From JBGSYJ01 sp041748075 (lineage in GTDB: Bacteria > Acidobacteriota > Thermoanaerobaculia > Gp7-AA8), in assembly GCA_041748075.1 (NCBI GenBank), contig JBGTDX010000154.1:1-14108 (forward strand): DNA of 14,108 nucleotides, in the 5' to 3' direction. Position numbers and translations under genes: made by a program. The stretch's first letter is position 1. The number at the start of each line of letters is the position of its first letter. The notes beneath the pieces are model-generated. The model had not been told where the DNA came from. It saw nothing but the letters and a program-made list of their open reading frames with translations, and did no database searches. This document shows, in pieces, positions 7,043 through 14,108 of the stretch.

Positions 7043-7061
7043 GGTGCCCCTTCGGGGCACC
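7043..7061. terminator. Strong GC hairpin between convergent genes (possible terminator)
   Basis: GGTGCCCC-TTC-GGGGCACC forms a perfect 8-bp stem with a 3-nt loop, 8 nt from the stop of the M14 gene. The DCC and M14 genes converge here. No T-run follows on the plus strand (a C-run does), so it is at best a non-canonical terminator or an mRNA 3'-end stabiliser. It may instead be part of the adjoining REP-like element. Confidence 0.45.
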
Positions 7062-7068
7062 CCCCCCC

Positions 7069-9888
7069 TCAGGGCATGTCGTTCCAGTGCAGGATCGCGT
7101 TGTAGACGAAGCGAAAATCCGAGTGCGTGAGATAGCGGTGGAGAGGGTTGAAGTTGAATAGAATCACGCGCCCTTTTCCAACCGGCAGATCGAGGATTGC
7201 CGGTTTGCCCTCGACCACATCGCTCGACTTCACGAAGCCCGAAAGCACGAGCGGCTTCGCGTCCTTTTTTTCCTTCTCTTTCTCTTTCGCTGTTTCAACA
7301 GCAGGGGCGGAGGCCATTTTTGAATCTGTCTGATTCGCGAGGTTCATCGCCGGTCCAGCTGTTTCGATGCTCTTCGTCCCGAACTGCAGGACGACCCTTC
7401 CGCGGTCACTGTCGCGGACATTGAACAGGGGCGCATTGCCGCGAAAGATCGACGGGAACTCTTCATAGCCGTACACGATCGGATGAAGCGGGCGAAGGAC
7501 TTTCGCCTGCACTTCCGAGCCCGGCGTGGTGAACGATCCCGGTGCGACGCGGCTTACCCCGCGTACGATCCCCCCATCGACGGCCAGCGTTCCCGCGTTC
7601 TCCAGAGTGATGAGGACTCCACCATCGTGCACGAACTTCTGCAGATTGTTCAGTCCCTCGAGCCCCATGCCGCCGGTGATGTCGGGAGACGCATTCGGAA
7701 CTCCGTGGCTGGGGAACTCGGCCGTCTTCGTGTAGGCGAGCGGGCCGTACTTCGTGTCGTGTCCATGAACGAGGCGGGCGAGATCGCCGCCGGAGTTGCC
7801 GAAGAGGATCACGTCGAAGCGAGCTCCGAGGTTTCCTGCGCGGACGTCGCCGTCGTGGATCAGGGTGTAGGGGAGAGAAATCTGGTCGAACGTGTAGCGG
7901 ATCCATCCGATGTCCTGCGTCGAGGTCCACGTATGCATCACGGCGACTCTCGGCATGTTGACTTCGTGTCGCGCGACCTGAGGCATGCGGCGCACGGCGA
8001 TCAGATCGAGTCCGGTTTTCGCGGCGACACTCTCGGCATTTTCCCGCGAGGCCTGCACGATCAAGGTGCCGGCCGGATATTGTTTCCGGTCGATTTCGAA
8101 AGGCTCGTTCGCTGCTTCGATCGTTCCAGGGAGCGCGAGCCGGAGATCCATGATGGCGTTCTGCCCCTGGTCTGCGACGAGGAAGATGTCCCCCGCGCCG
8201 GAGACGCGGCCCACCGGGTTCACATCTTCGGCGAGCATCGTCATGGAGGACTCGAGGATCTTCCGGTCGTCGACCGAGCTTCCTTCCACGCCGTACAGGA
8301 GCGGCCACGTCCATGCGACGTCGTCGTAGGGCGTGTTCGGTTCGTCGGCGGGGAACTTCTGCACGTCGAGCAGCGTGATGATGGCGTCGCGGTATGGCTG
8401 GTCGAGACGGACTACGTACGTGCCTGCAGGATGAGTCTTCTCGCCGATCCTGAACGGCTGATCGAGCCGGTGCACTTCATAGCGATGCGCTCGCAGCCTG
8501 TTGATCAGATAGGCCAGCCGGCCTCGGTCGCGCTGTTCTTCCGGAAATACCCAGGCATACGGCGCCGTCGTTTTCGATTTTTCGATATTACGGAATCCTT
8601 TGGACCATCCGCTGCGGAGAAGATCCTTGCCGTGAACGCTCGTGTATGCAAGCGCTTCGAGCACACCGGCCTGCATGTAATTCGTGTTGTTCCTCATCGA
8701 CCACTTCAGCTTCTTCGCGGGAGGATCGGGCCGGTACCACTGCGCCTCCGTCACCGGCCTGCCGACGTAGCGTGTGTTCTCGAGATTGCGCTCGTACGTT
8801 CCGGCGAGCGAGTTTCCGAATGTTTCGTAGAACCGTCCCACCGAGTTGTGATTGTTCGCAACGGAGAAGAGATATCCAGGCCACCATCCGTCCCAGAATC
8901 CCCACGTCCAGACGCCGGGCAGTCCCATCGACTGCAGCGATCCCGCTTCGTGGTGCGCGTACTGTGTCCATTGATTGATCGTGATCGGGCTGACGGCACT
9001 CGAGTACGGGCCGTGGCCTGTGGAGATGTAAAGGAGCGGGAGCGACTCGTGAAGATCATGGACGACATGCGGGTGGTACTCGAAGAACGTCTCGTGCACC
9101 GCGCGCGTGAGCGCGAGTGCCTGCTGCATGCCGTCACGGTTGTTGTCATGAAACGCGTAGTGGCCCCAGTACGGAGGCGACGAGAACTCCCGCAGTTCCT
9201 CGTAGGAAAGATTCCGGTCGCGGAGGTGACGGTAATACCACTCGACCATGCGATCCCGGCCATCCGGTTCGGCTACCGGCGTGATCAGCACGATGACCTC
9301 GCTGCGGATGCGGGCGATCTCCGGTCTGTCGCTCACCGCGAGACGGTAGGCCAGCTCCATGAGCATCTCCGGACTTCCCGTCTCGGTCGAGTGAAGCCCT
9401 CCGATGAGGTGATAGATCGGTTTCCCTTCGGCGACGAGCGACTCCATCTCCTGCGCGGTCGTCTTCCGCGGATCCGCGAGCCTGCGCGTGATGTCCTTGT
9501 ATCGCTCGATGTTCCGGAGATTCGCCGCATCGGACACGCGGATCAGAACCAGATCCCGACCCTCCTCGGTCTTTCCGATCACTTCCATCTCGACGCGGTC
9601 GGAAGCGACGGCCAGCTTCGAGTAGTAGTCATAGATCTTCGCGACGCTTGTGAGCTCGTTCGGCGTGCCCGCGACCCGTCCGAAAACGTCCGAGGGCGAA
9701 GGCACTGTCGCCGATTCGGGTACATACGCGACGGTAGCCGGCAGATATTCGGGAGCGGTCGTGAATTGCCGGATCTGCTCGACACTTCGGGGCTCGGGCG
9801 TATCGGGCGACCAGGAGGGCTCCTGGGCGATCAGGGGTGAAATGAACATCGCGGCGGCAACGCAGGCCGGGATCAGACGAAGGCGCAT
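7069..9888 (-). CDS. Large secreted M14 family zinc carboxypeptidase-like protein
   Basis: 939 aa. The N-terminus (MRLRLIPACVAAAMFISPLI, then AQE) is a signal peptide, so the product is exported. The M14 peptidase domain is at about 65-420. The first zinc-ligand motif is His166-x2-Glu169 (GGLHSTETGSPEM), NNRDG follows at 249-253, and the third ligand is probably His280 (VVHDLHES). The catalytic Glu is not certain; GRFYETFGNS is a candidate. The remaining half is non-catalytic and includes a segment resembling a class I glutamine-amidotransferase-like fold (LQKFVHDGGVLITLENAG) and a Lys/Glu-rich linker (AKEKEKEKKDAK) before the last 60 residues. It probably trims peptides outside the cytoplasm, like the S9 enzyme at the other end of the window. 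ATG 9888 is chosen because GAGGAG (9899-9894) is 5 nt upstream and it begins the signal peptide; the frame stays open to about 10050 without support. Confidence 0.9.
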   Translation of the reverse strand: MRLRLIPACVAAAMFISPLIAQEPSWSPDTPEPRSVEQIRQFTTAPEYLPATVAYVPESATVPSPSDVFGRVAGTPNELTSVAKIYDYYSKLAVASDRVEMEVIGKTEEGRDLVLIRVSDAANLRNIERYKDITRRLADPRKTTAQEMESLVAEGKPIYHLIGGLHSTETGSPEMLMELAYRLAVSDRPEIARIRSEVIVLITPVAEPDGRDRMVEWYYRHLRDRNLSYEELREFSSPPYWGHYAFHDNNRDGMQQALALTRAVHETFFEYHPHVVHDLHESLPLLYISTGHGPYSSAVSPITINQWTQYAHHEAGSLQSMGLPGVWTWGFWDGWWPGYLFSVANNHNSVGRFYETFGNSLAGTYERNLENTRYVGRPVTEAQWYRPDPPAKKLKWSMRNNTNYMQAGVLEALAYTSVHGKDLLRSGWSKGFRNIEKSKTTAPYAWVFPEEQRDRGRLAYLINRLRAHRYEVHRLDQPFRIGEKTHPAGTYVVRLDQPYRDAIITLLDVQKFPADEPNTPYDDVAWTWPLLYGVEGSSVDDRKILESSMTMLAEDVNPVGRVSGAGDIFLVADQGQNAIMDLRLALPGTIEAANEPFEIDRKQYPAGTLIVQASRENAESVAAKTGLDLIAVRRMPQVARHEVNMPRVAVMHTWTSTQDIGWIRYTFDQISLPYTLIHDGDVRAGNLGARFDVILFGNSGGDLARLVHGHDTKYGPLAYTKTAEFPSHGVPNASPDITGGMGLEGLNNLQKFVHDGGVLITLENAGTLAVDGGIVRGVSRVAPGSFTTPGSEVQAKVLRPLHPIVYGYEEFPSIFRGNAPLFNVRDSDRGRVVLQFGTKSIETAGPAMNLANQTDSKMASAPAVETAKEKEKEKKDAKPLVLSGFVKSSDVVEGKPAILDLPVGKGRVILFNFNPLHRYLTHSDFRFVYNAILHWNDMP

Positions 9889-9981
9889 GGACTCTCCTCG
9901 ATCGGTATTCGGTGCGGTGTCCATGTGTATCACGAAACTGTGAGAGTCCGTGCGCACGCTTCGCCGTCCCCGCGCGAGAGA

Positions 9982-10190
9982 GCGCGCAGGCGCGCTCAAC
10001 AGCGTAGCCCCGGGCTTCGCCCGGGGTCGATCGATCCAGGCACGAATCAAGCGGCCGCGAAGGCGGTCGCTCCAGTCTGTACAGGAAATGATCGCCCTGG
10101 AGCGGCCGCCTTCGCGGCCGCGTAAGATTTTGCTCGAAACCTATCCCCCGGGCGGAGCCCGGGGCTACGCTGTTGAGCGCGCCTTCGCGC
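9982..10190. repeat. Concentric inverted repeat, REPIN-like
   Basis: Two nested pairs of arms share one centre at 10086. The outer arms 9982-10026 and 10146-10190 are 45 nt each and match at 43 of 45 positions. The inner arms 10051-10075 and 10097-10121 are 25 nt each and match at 24 of 25. They are separated by 24-nt spacers on both sides that are not complementary, around a 21-nt centre. Each outer arm contains its own hairpin preceded by GTAG: plus strand GTAG 10004-10007 then CCCCGGGC-TTC-GCCCGGGG (10008-10026); minus strand GTAG 10168-10165 then the stem 10164-10146. Two GTAG-footed hairpins in inverted orientation are the plan of a REPIN/BIME, mobilised by RAYT transposases. No such transposase is in the window. 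Confidence 0.75.
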
Positions 10191-10222
10191 GCCGCGAGCG
10201 TCCAGCGCTCGCGACCGGCCTG

Positions 10223-10228
10223 TATACT
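10223..10228 (+). promoter_or_regulatory. -10 box of thrA, very short leader
   Basis: TATACT differs from TATAAT at one base and lies 13 nt before the thrA ATG, so transcription would begin about 7 nt upstream of the start codon. No clear -35 is seen at 16-18 nt spacing. No Shine-Dalgarno precedes the ATG (AACCCTCCC), which agrees with a leaderless or near-leaderless mRNA. The box is 33 nt from the end of the inverted repeat. Confidence 0.5.
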
Positions 10229-10241
10229 TTTCAACCCTCCC

Positions 10242-12797
10242 ATGAAGAATCCGAAATCCGTTTCCTCGACAGACGTTTACAAGTTCGGCGGTGTGGCGGT
10301 CGGCAGTGCGGAGGCTGTGCGCGCCGCGGCGGGCCACGTCGGGAACGCTTCAGGCAATCCAGTGGTCATCATCTCCGCGATGAATGGAGTGACCGATCTG
10401 CTGCTCAATGTGGCGAACGCGGCTGCCCGGCGCAACCGAAGCGCATGGGAAACCGCTGCGCAGAACTTCTCAATGCGGCATACGGCTCTGATCGAAGAGT
10501 TGTCGATGCCCCGTCGTCCGACACGCAAGCTCCTCGATCTCGTCGAAGAGACCACGACCGAAATGCTCGCGATGGCGGAGAGCATCTTCATCCTTCGCGA
10601 GCTGACCCGCCGCGCGGAGGATGCAATCGTCGCCCGGGGCGAAAGACTGCTCGCGCGCATCTTCGTCGAGTTTCTCGTGCACTCCGGAACCCCGGCGGTT
10701 TATCTCGATGCGCCCGAGGTGATCTTCACCGAGCGTCGGCTGGGAAGCCTCTGGCCCGATTTCGCGAAGTCCGAACGGGTTGCGAAGAAGATCATCACAC
10801 CTCTGCTCGAGGAAGGCGTTGTCGTCATTCCCGGTTTCATTGGAAGCGGTCCCGACGGTGAGCTCGTCACCCTGGGAAGAGGGGGCTCCGACTTTTCGGC
10901 CGCGATCATCGGGCGCAGCCTTCACAGTCGCAGTGTGACGCTCTTCAAGGAAGTCGACGGGCTCATGACCGCCGATCCGTCGAGTGTTCCGCAGGCTCGC
11001 GTGCTCCCGGAGCTTCACTATCGAGAAGCCGCCGAGCTCGCGTTCTACGGCGCGAAAGTGCTTCATCCGCGCACGATGGTGCCGCTGGCCGATCGGAAGA
11101 TTCCACTTCACCTGCGGAACATCTTCCAGCCGGAATCGAAGGGGACCCGCATCGCCCATGACGTGAAGCCGGGAGACTATCCGGTTCGCGCTCTGACTGC
11201 GATCCGCAAACAGGCGCTCGTCGCCATCGAGGGCAGTGGAATGATGGGTGTCCCCGGCGTTGCCGGCCGCGCGTTTACCGCACTCTCGGACGGCGGTCAT
11301 TCCGTCGTAATGATCAGCCAGGCGTCGAGCGAAGCCAGCATCTGCTTCGTCCTTCCGGAAGTCGAGGCGGATCACGCGGTGAAGGCACTGGAACAAGCAT
11401 TCGCTGCCGAGCGACGGCTGAAGCTGATCGAGCGCATTCACTCCGAGAAGAAGATCGCGCTCATCGCAGTGGTCGGGCTCGGCATGAAGGGTCGTCCCGG
11501 AATTGCCGCCCGCACGTTCTCAGCTCTCAGCGGCGAGAAGATCAACGTCATTGCCATCGCGCAGGGATCGTCCGAGCTCAATATCACTGTCGCCATTGCG
11601 GAGGAGGATGCAACACGCGCGCTTCGCTGTCTTCACGCCGAATACCAGCTCGACCGACTCCGTCCCCTCGCCGATGTCACCGGCCGGGAGTCGAAACTGA
11701 CGCTGCTCGGCTTCGGAAAGATAGGACGGGCACTCGCGGGACAGCTCCTCGCTCAGGAAAAACATCTGCGCGGAGAGCTCGGTATCGATCTCGAAGTCAT
11801 CGGAGTCGCGGACAGCTCGGGGATCCGCATCGACGAGAAGGGCTTTTCCCGCGCGGCTCTTCAACGGCTGGCGAAGCGGAAGGCTTCGGGTGGGCGGCTC
11901 TTCGACCGCGATTCGCCGCTGACTCTTCCTCAGCTTCAGCAGATGCTGCGTGAAGAATTGTGGCTGCTCCCCTCGCACCGGCCGATTCTCGTCGATCTCA
12001 CGTCTGAAGAGACGGCCCCGCTCATTCAGGAAGCACTCGAGCAGGGGTTTCATGTCGTGCTCGCGAACAAGAAACCTCTGGCCGTGCCCCAGATAGAATA
12101 CGATCGCATGATGCAGACGGCGCGCGAGAGGCGACTCTCGCTCCGTTACGAGGCCACCGCAGGCGCGGGACTCCCCGTGCTCGACACTGTGGCCAAGCTT
12201 CATGAAGCGGGAGACCGGGTCGAAGCCATCCAGGGCTGCTTCTCGGGAACGCTCGGATATCTGATGAGCGCCCTCGAAGACGGCGTTCCCTTCGCCGATG
12301 CGGTGCGCAAAGCGTGGAAGCTCGGATACACCGAGCCCGACCCGCGCGACGATCTTTCCGGCATGGATGTGGCGCGCAAGGCGCTGATTCTCGCGCGCGC
12401 TCTCGGGCTGCGGGCTGAGATCTCGGACATCGCGCTCGAGCCGCTGTTCGGCTCGGAAGTCGACAATGCAGATCCGGCGGCATTCGTGGATGGTCTCGCC
12501 GCTCTGAATGTGAGGTTCAAAGAAAAGGTCGAAAGTGCACGATCCGAGAAAAAGGTACTCCGCTATGTCGCGAGCATTTCGAAAAAGTCGATCCGGGTCG
12601 GCATCGAGGCGGTGCCGGAAGCGTCGCCCCTCGGGCGCCTTCGCGGTACCGACAACCAGGTCGTGATTCACTCCCGTCGTTACAAATCGAATCCGCTGAT
12701 CGTCACGGGGCCCGGCGCGGGAGCGGAAGTCACGGCGGCCGGCGTGCTGAACGACATCGTCGCCATCACGACTGAAGAGCGGAGGGGAAAGCGGTGA
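10242..12797 (+). CDS. thrA: Bifunctional aspartate kinase / homoserine dehydrogenase
   Basis: 851 aa, close to the usual 810-850 of fused ThrA. It catalyses the first step (aspartate to aspartyl phosphate) and third step (aspartate semialdehyde to homoserine) of the threonine branch in the cytoplasm. Domains: aspartate kinase at about 10-305 (KFGG at 14-17, ISAMNGVTD, GRGGSDFSA, FKEVDGLMTADP); ACT domain 1 from about 325 (IEGSGMMGVPGVAGR) and ACT domain 2 from about 405 (VVGLGMKGRPGIAAR), the likely site of threonine feedback; homoserine dehydrogenase from about 485 (GFGKIG nucleotide loop at about 488, ANKKPLA at about 608, GYTEPDPRDDLSGMDVARK at about 694). The kinase motif reads KFGGVAV where KFGGTSV is common. 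ATG 10242 is the first credible start; the open frame upstream lies in the palindrome arm. The end overlaps thrB by 4 nt. Confidence 0.96.
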   Translation: MKNPKSVSSTDVYKFGGVAVGSAEAVRAAAGHVGNASGNPVVIISAMNGVTDLLLNVANAAARRNRSAWETAAQNFSMRHTALIEELSMPRRPTRKLLDLVEETTTEMLAMAESIFILRELTRRAEDAIVARGERLLARIFVEFLVHSGTPAVYLDAPEVIFTERRLGSLWPDFAKSERVAKKIITPLLEEGVVVIPGFIGSGPDGELVTLGRGGSDFSAAIIGRSLHSRSVTLFKEVDGLMTADPSSVPQARVLPELHYREAAELAFYGAKVLHPRTMVPLADRKIPLHLRNIFQPESKGTRIAHDVKPGDYPVRALTAIRKQALVAIEGSGMMGVPGVAGRAFTALSDGGHSVVMISQASSEASICFVLPEVEADHAVKALEQAFAAERRLKLIERIHSEKKIALIAVVGLGMKGRPGIAARTFSALSGEKINVIAIAQGSSELNITVAIAEEDATRALRCLHAEYQLDRLRPLADVTGRESKLTLLGFGKIGRALAGQLLAQEKHLRGELGIDLEVIGVADSSGIRIDEKGFSRAALQRLAKRKASGGRLFDRDSPLTLPQLQQMLREELWLLPSHRPILVDLTSEETAPLIQEALEQGFHVVLANKKPLAVPQIEYDRMMQTARERRLSLRYEATAGAGLPVLDTVAKLHEAGDRVEAIQGCFSGTLGYLMSALEDGVPFADAVRKAWKLGYTEPDPRDDLSGMDVARKALILARALGLRAEISDIALEPLFGSEVDNADPAAFVDGLAALNVRFKEKVESARSEKKVLRYVASISKKSIRVGIEAVPEASPLGRLRGTDNQVVIHSRRYKSNPLIVTGPGAGAEVTAAGVLNDIVAITTEERRGKR

Positions 12798-13708
12798 GCG
12801 CAGCCTCGGCATTCGCTCCCGGTTCGATCGGCAATGTAGGTCCGGGCTTTGACGTCCTCGGACTCGCACTCGAGGCTGCCGGCGATCGCGTCACCGTCGA
12901 GTTGACGGACGGCGAAGCGAGAGTTGCCGAGGTTACCGGATTCGATTCCCATCTGATTCCGCTCGAGCCGGAGATGAACGTGGCCGTGATCGCGGCGCGC
13001 GCGTGGCTTCGCGAAGCGAGAGTCGACGCGAATCCGATCGTGACACTGGTGAAGGGGCTTCCTCTGTCGGGCGGACTCGGAGGAAGCGCGGCGAGCAGCG
13101 TTGCGGGCGCGCTCGCGGCAGCGCTGGCGGCGAACGCGACTCCGACGGCGGAATCGTTGATGGTTGCCGCCCTCGAGGGTGAGACGCTCGTGTCGGGACG
13201 GCATCTCGACAACATTGCGCCCGCGGTTCTCGGGGGGTTGTCACTGGTTCGCTCGGTCGATCCGATGGACGTGATCTCGCTCCCGTATCCCGGTGAATGG
13301 ATGGTGGCGCTCGTGACCCCACATGTGCGGGTCGAGACGAAGGCTGCGCGCGGCGTCCTGCCGGATCTCTGGCAGCGCGAGCAGTGGATCCGGCAGATGG
13401 CGAATACCGCCTCGATGGTTCATGCGTTTTCGGCGGGAGACACGGCTCTCATGCGTCGCTCTCTGGTCGACATGTATGCGGAGCCGAGACGGGCGAGTCT
13501 GATTCCCCGCTTTTATGAAGTGAAGAAGGCGGCGCTGGAGCATGGTGGGTTCGGCTGTTCGATCAGTGGATCGGGGCCGACGATCTTTGCGCTCGTCATG
13601 CCGGACGACGCGGACCGCTGTGCCGATGCGATGGTCGACGCGGTCGGCGATGTCGGCGCCGACAGGCTGGTCTCCGCGATCGCGCGCACCGGAGCGAGAC
13701 AGATATGA
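12794..13708 (+). CDS. thrB: Homoserine kinase
   Basis: 304 aa, the normal size for this GHMP-family kinase. It phosphorylates homoserine to O-phosphohomoserine in the cytoplasm, feeding ThrC. GHMP motifs: N-terminal PGSIGNVGPGFDVLGLAL (9-26), ATP-binding GLPLSGGLGGSAASS (88-102) and C-terminal GGFGCSISGSGPTIFAL (about 252-268). HLDNIAPAVLGG is typical of bacterial ThrB. The start is GTG at 12794, overlapping the thrA stop (GTGA), with GGAGGGG at 12781-12787 6 nt upstream. The next gene begins in its stop (ATGA), so translation is probably coupled. Confidence 0.96.
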   Translation: MSAASAFAPGSIGNVGPGFDVLGLALEAAGDRVTVELTDGEARVAEVTGFDSHLIPLEPEMNVAVIAARAWLREARVDANPIVTLVKGLPLSGGLGGSAASSVAGALAAALAANATPTAESLMVAALEGETLVSGRHLDNIAPAVLGGLSLVRSVDPMDVISLPYPGEWMVALVTPHVRVETKAARGVLPDLWQREQWIRQMANTASMVHAFSAGDTALMRRSLVDMYAEPRRASLIPRFYEVKKAALEHGGFGCSISGSGPTIFALVMPDDADRCADAMVDAVGDVGADRLVSAIARTGARQI

Positions 13709-14108
13709 GCGAATGGCTCGAATGTATCCGCTGCGCGAAGCGCTTCGACGCCGGGGTGATCCGGTACGTTTGTGACTGTGAAGGCTTACTGGGAGTCGAG
13801 CGCGACTGGGAGGGAATCGATCGAGCGACGTTCGACGTCCGCCGCGGTGGCAGAGCAACAGTCGACCGCAGCGGTGTGTGGCGGTTCAGAGAAGCGGTTC
13901 TGTCGTTGCCGGACGAAGCGATCGTCAGCCATCCGGAGGGATCGACGCGTCTGTACGAGAGGGACGGCATTTTCTACAAGCACGAAGGCGAGAATCCGAC
14001 CGGCTCGTTCAAGGACCGGGGAATGACGGTGGCGGTCTCGCAGGCAGTGCGGCTCGGCGCGCGCGCGGTTGCCTGCGCATCGACCGGAAACACGAGCGCG
14101 TCGCTCGC
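13705..14108 (+). CDS. thrC: Threonine synthase (5' part)
   Basis: Partial: 134 codons are visible and the gene runs off the window. It converts O-phosphohomoserine to threonine with pyridoxal phosphate. The visible part begins with a small zinc-ribbon-like segment (Cys7-x2-Cys10 in LECIRCAK, and YVCDCEG with Cys23 and Cys25), found in many non-enteric threonine synthases. It continues into the PLP domain with YKHEGENPTGSFKDRGM, where the Lys of SFKDRG should bind PLP, and CASTGNTSASLA, which binds the phosphate. ATG 13705 overlaps the thrB stop by 4 nt, with GGAG at 13691-13694 as a modest ribosome-binding site. Last visible gene of the thrABC operon. Confidence 0.94.
   Translation, partial: MSEWLECIRCAKRFDAGVIRYVCDCEGLLGVERDWEGIDRATFDVRRGGRATVDRSGVWRFREAVLSLPDEAIVSHPEGSTRLYERDGIFYKHEGENPTGSFKDRGMTVAVSQAVRLGARAVACASTGNTSASL

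Larger units (their letters stand above)
9889..10241. other. Divergent intergenic region between the M14 peptidase and thrA
   Basis: 353 nt without a gene. It holds the M14 ribosome-binding site (9894-9899), a 209-nt concentric inverted repeat (9982-10190) and a -10-like box next to thrA. Reading frames that cross it from either side lack ribosome-binding sites and run through the palindrome. Confidence 0.8.

Noticed and set aside
7483..9840. A 785-codon open frame on the plus strand opposite the M14 peptidase
   Set aside because: It is an antisense shadow produced by GC-rich codon bias. Its translation is Arg/Asp/Val-rich with no domain, whereas the minus strand has a signal peptide, zinc-ligand motifs and a ribosome-binding site.
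9889..10050. N-terminal extension of the M14 gene up to about 10050
   Set aside because: It runs into the inverted repeat, lacks a ribosome-binding site and would bury the signal peptide that begins at 9888.
11520..12869. A 449-codon minus-strand open frame over thrA
   Set aside because: It lies opposite clear homoserine dehydrogenase motifs and shows no recognisable domain; shadow frame.

Overview
The window is high-GC bacterial DNA with tightly packed, often overlapping genes and Shine-Dalgarno-led starts. Two large secreted peptidases (an S9 glutamyl-endopeptidase-like protein and an M14 carboxypeptidase-like protein), a fused siroheme-decarboxylase gene and GC-rich REP-like palindromes suggest a soil or sediment heterotroph, perhaps Acidobacteriota or Gemmatimonadota. 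That assignment is an inference from gene content. No rRNA, tRNA, CRISPR array, transposase or phage gene was seen.

Layout. (1) 1-2336, minus strand: secreted S9 serine peptidase, cut at its C-terminus by the window edge but with its whole catalytic triad visible. (2) 2337-2527: divergent promoter region holding a perfect-arm TGTGATG-GT-CATCACA palindrome, a Crp/Fnr-family operator candidate. (3) 2528-5966, plus strand: a three-gene, translationally coupled cluster for modified-tetrapyrrole chemistry. It encodes an AhbC/NirJ1-type radical SAM enzyme, a single-chain protein with two Lrp/AsnC-like siroheme decarboxylase halves, and a second radical SAM/SPASM protein of AhbD/NirJ-like type. (4) 6053-6946, plus strand: a DUF983 zinc-ribbon membrane protein and a DCC-family thiol-disulfide protein, possibly in the same transcription unit. 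(5) 6947-7068: two hairpins, one with the GTAG foot of a REP element. (6) 7069-9888, minus strand: large secreted M14 metallopeptidase. (7) 9889-10241: a divergent intergenic region largely filled by a 209-nt concentric inverted repeat resembling a REPIN, then a short-leader promoter. (8) 10242-14108, plus strand: the threonine operon thrA (fused aspartate kinase-homoserine dehydrogenase), thrB and the 5' part of thrC, each overlapping the next by 4 nt.

How the parts work together. The radical SAM / decarboxylase cluster has the parts needed to take siroheme through 12,18-didecarboxysiroheme to Fe-coproporphyrin and on to heme b (the Ahb route), or towards heme d1. None of the d1-specific genes nirS, nirF, nirN or nirE is in the window, so the end product is open. 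The Crp/Fnr-type operator suggests control by oxygen, nitric oxide or a cyclic nucleotide. The thr operon covers aspartate to threonine apart from aspartate-semialdehyde dehydrogenase. The most unusual items are the compact tetrapyrrole cluster with its divergent fused decarboxylase and the concentric palindrome in front of thrA.
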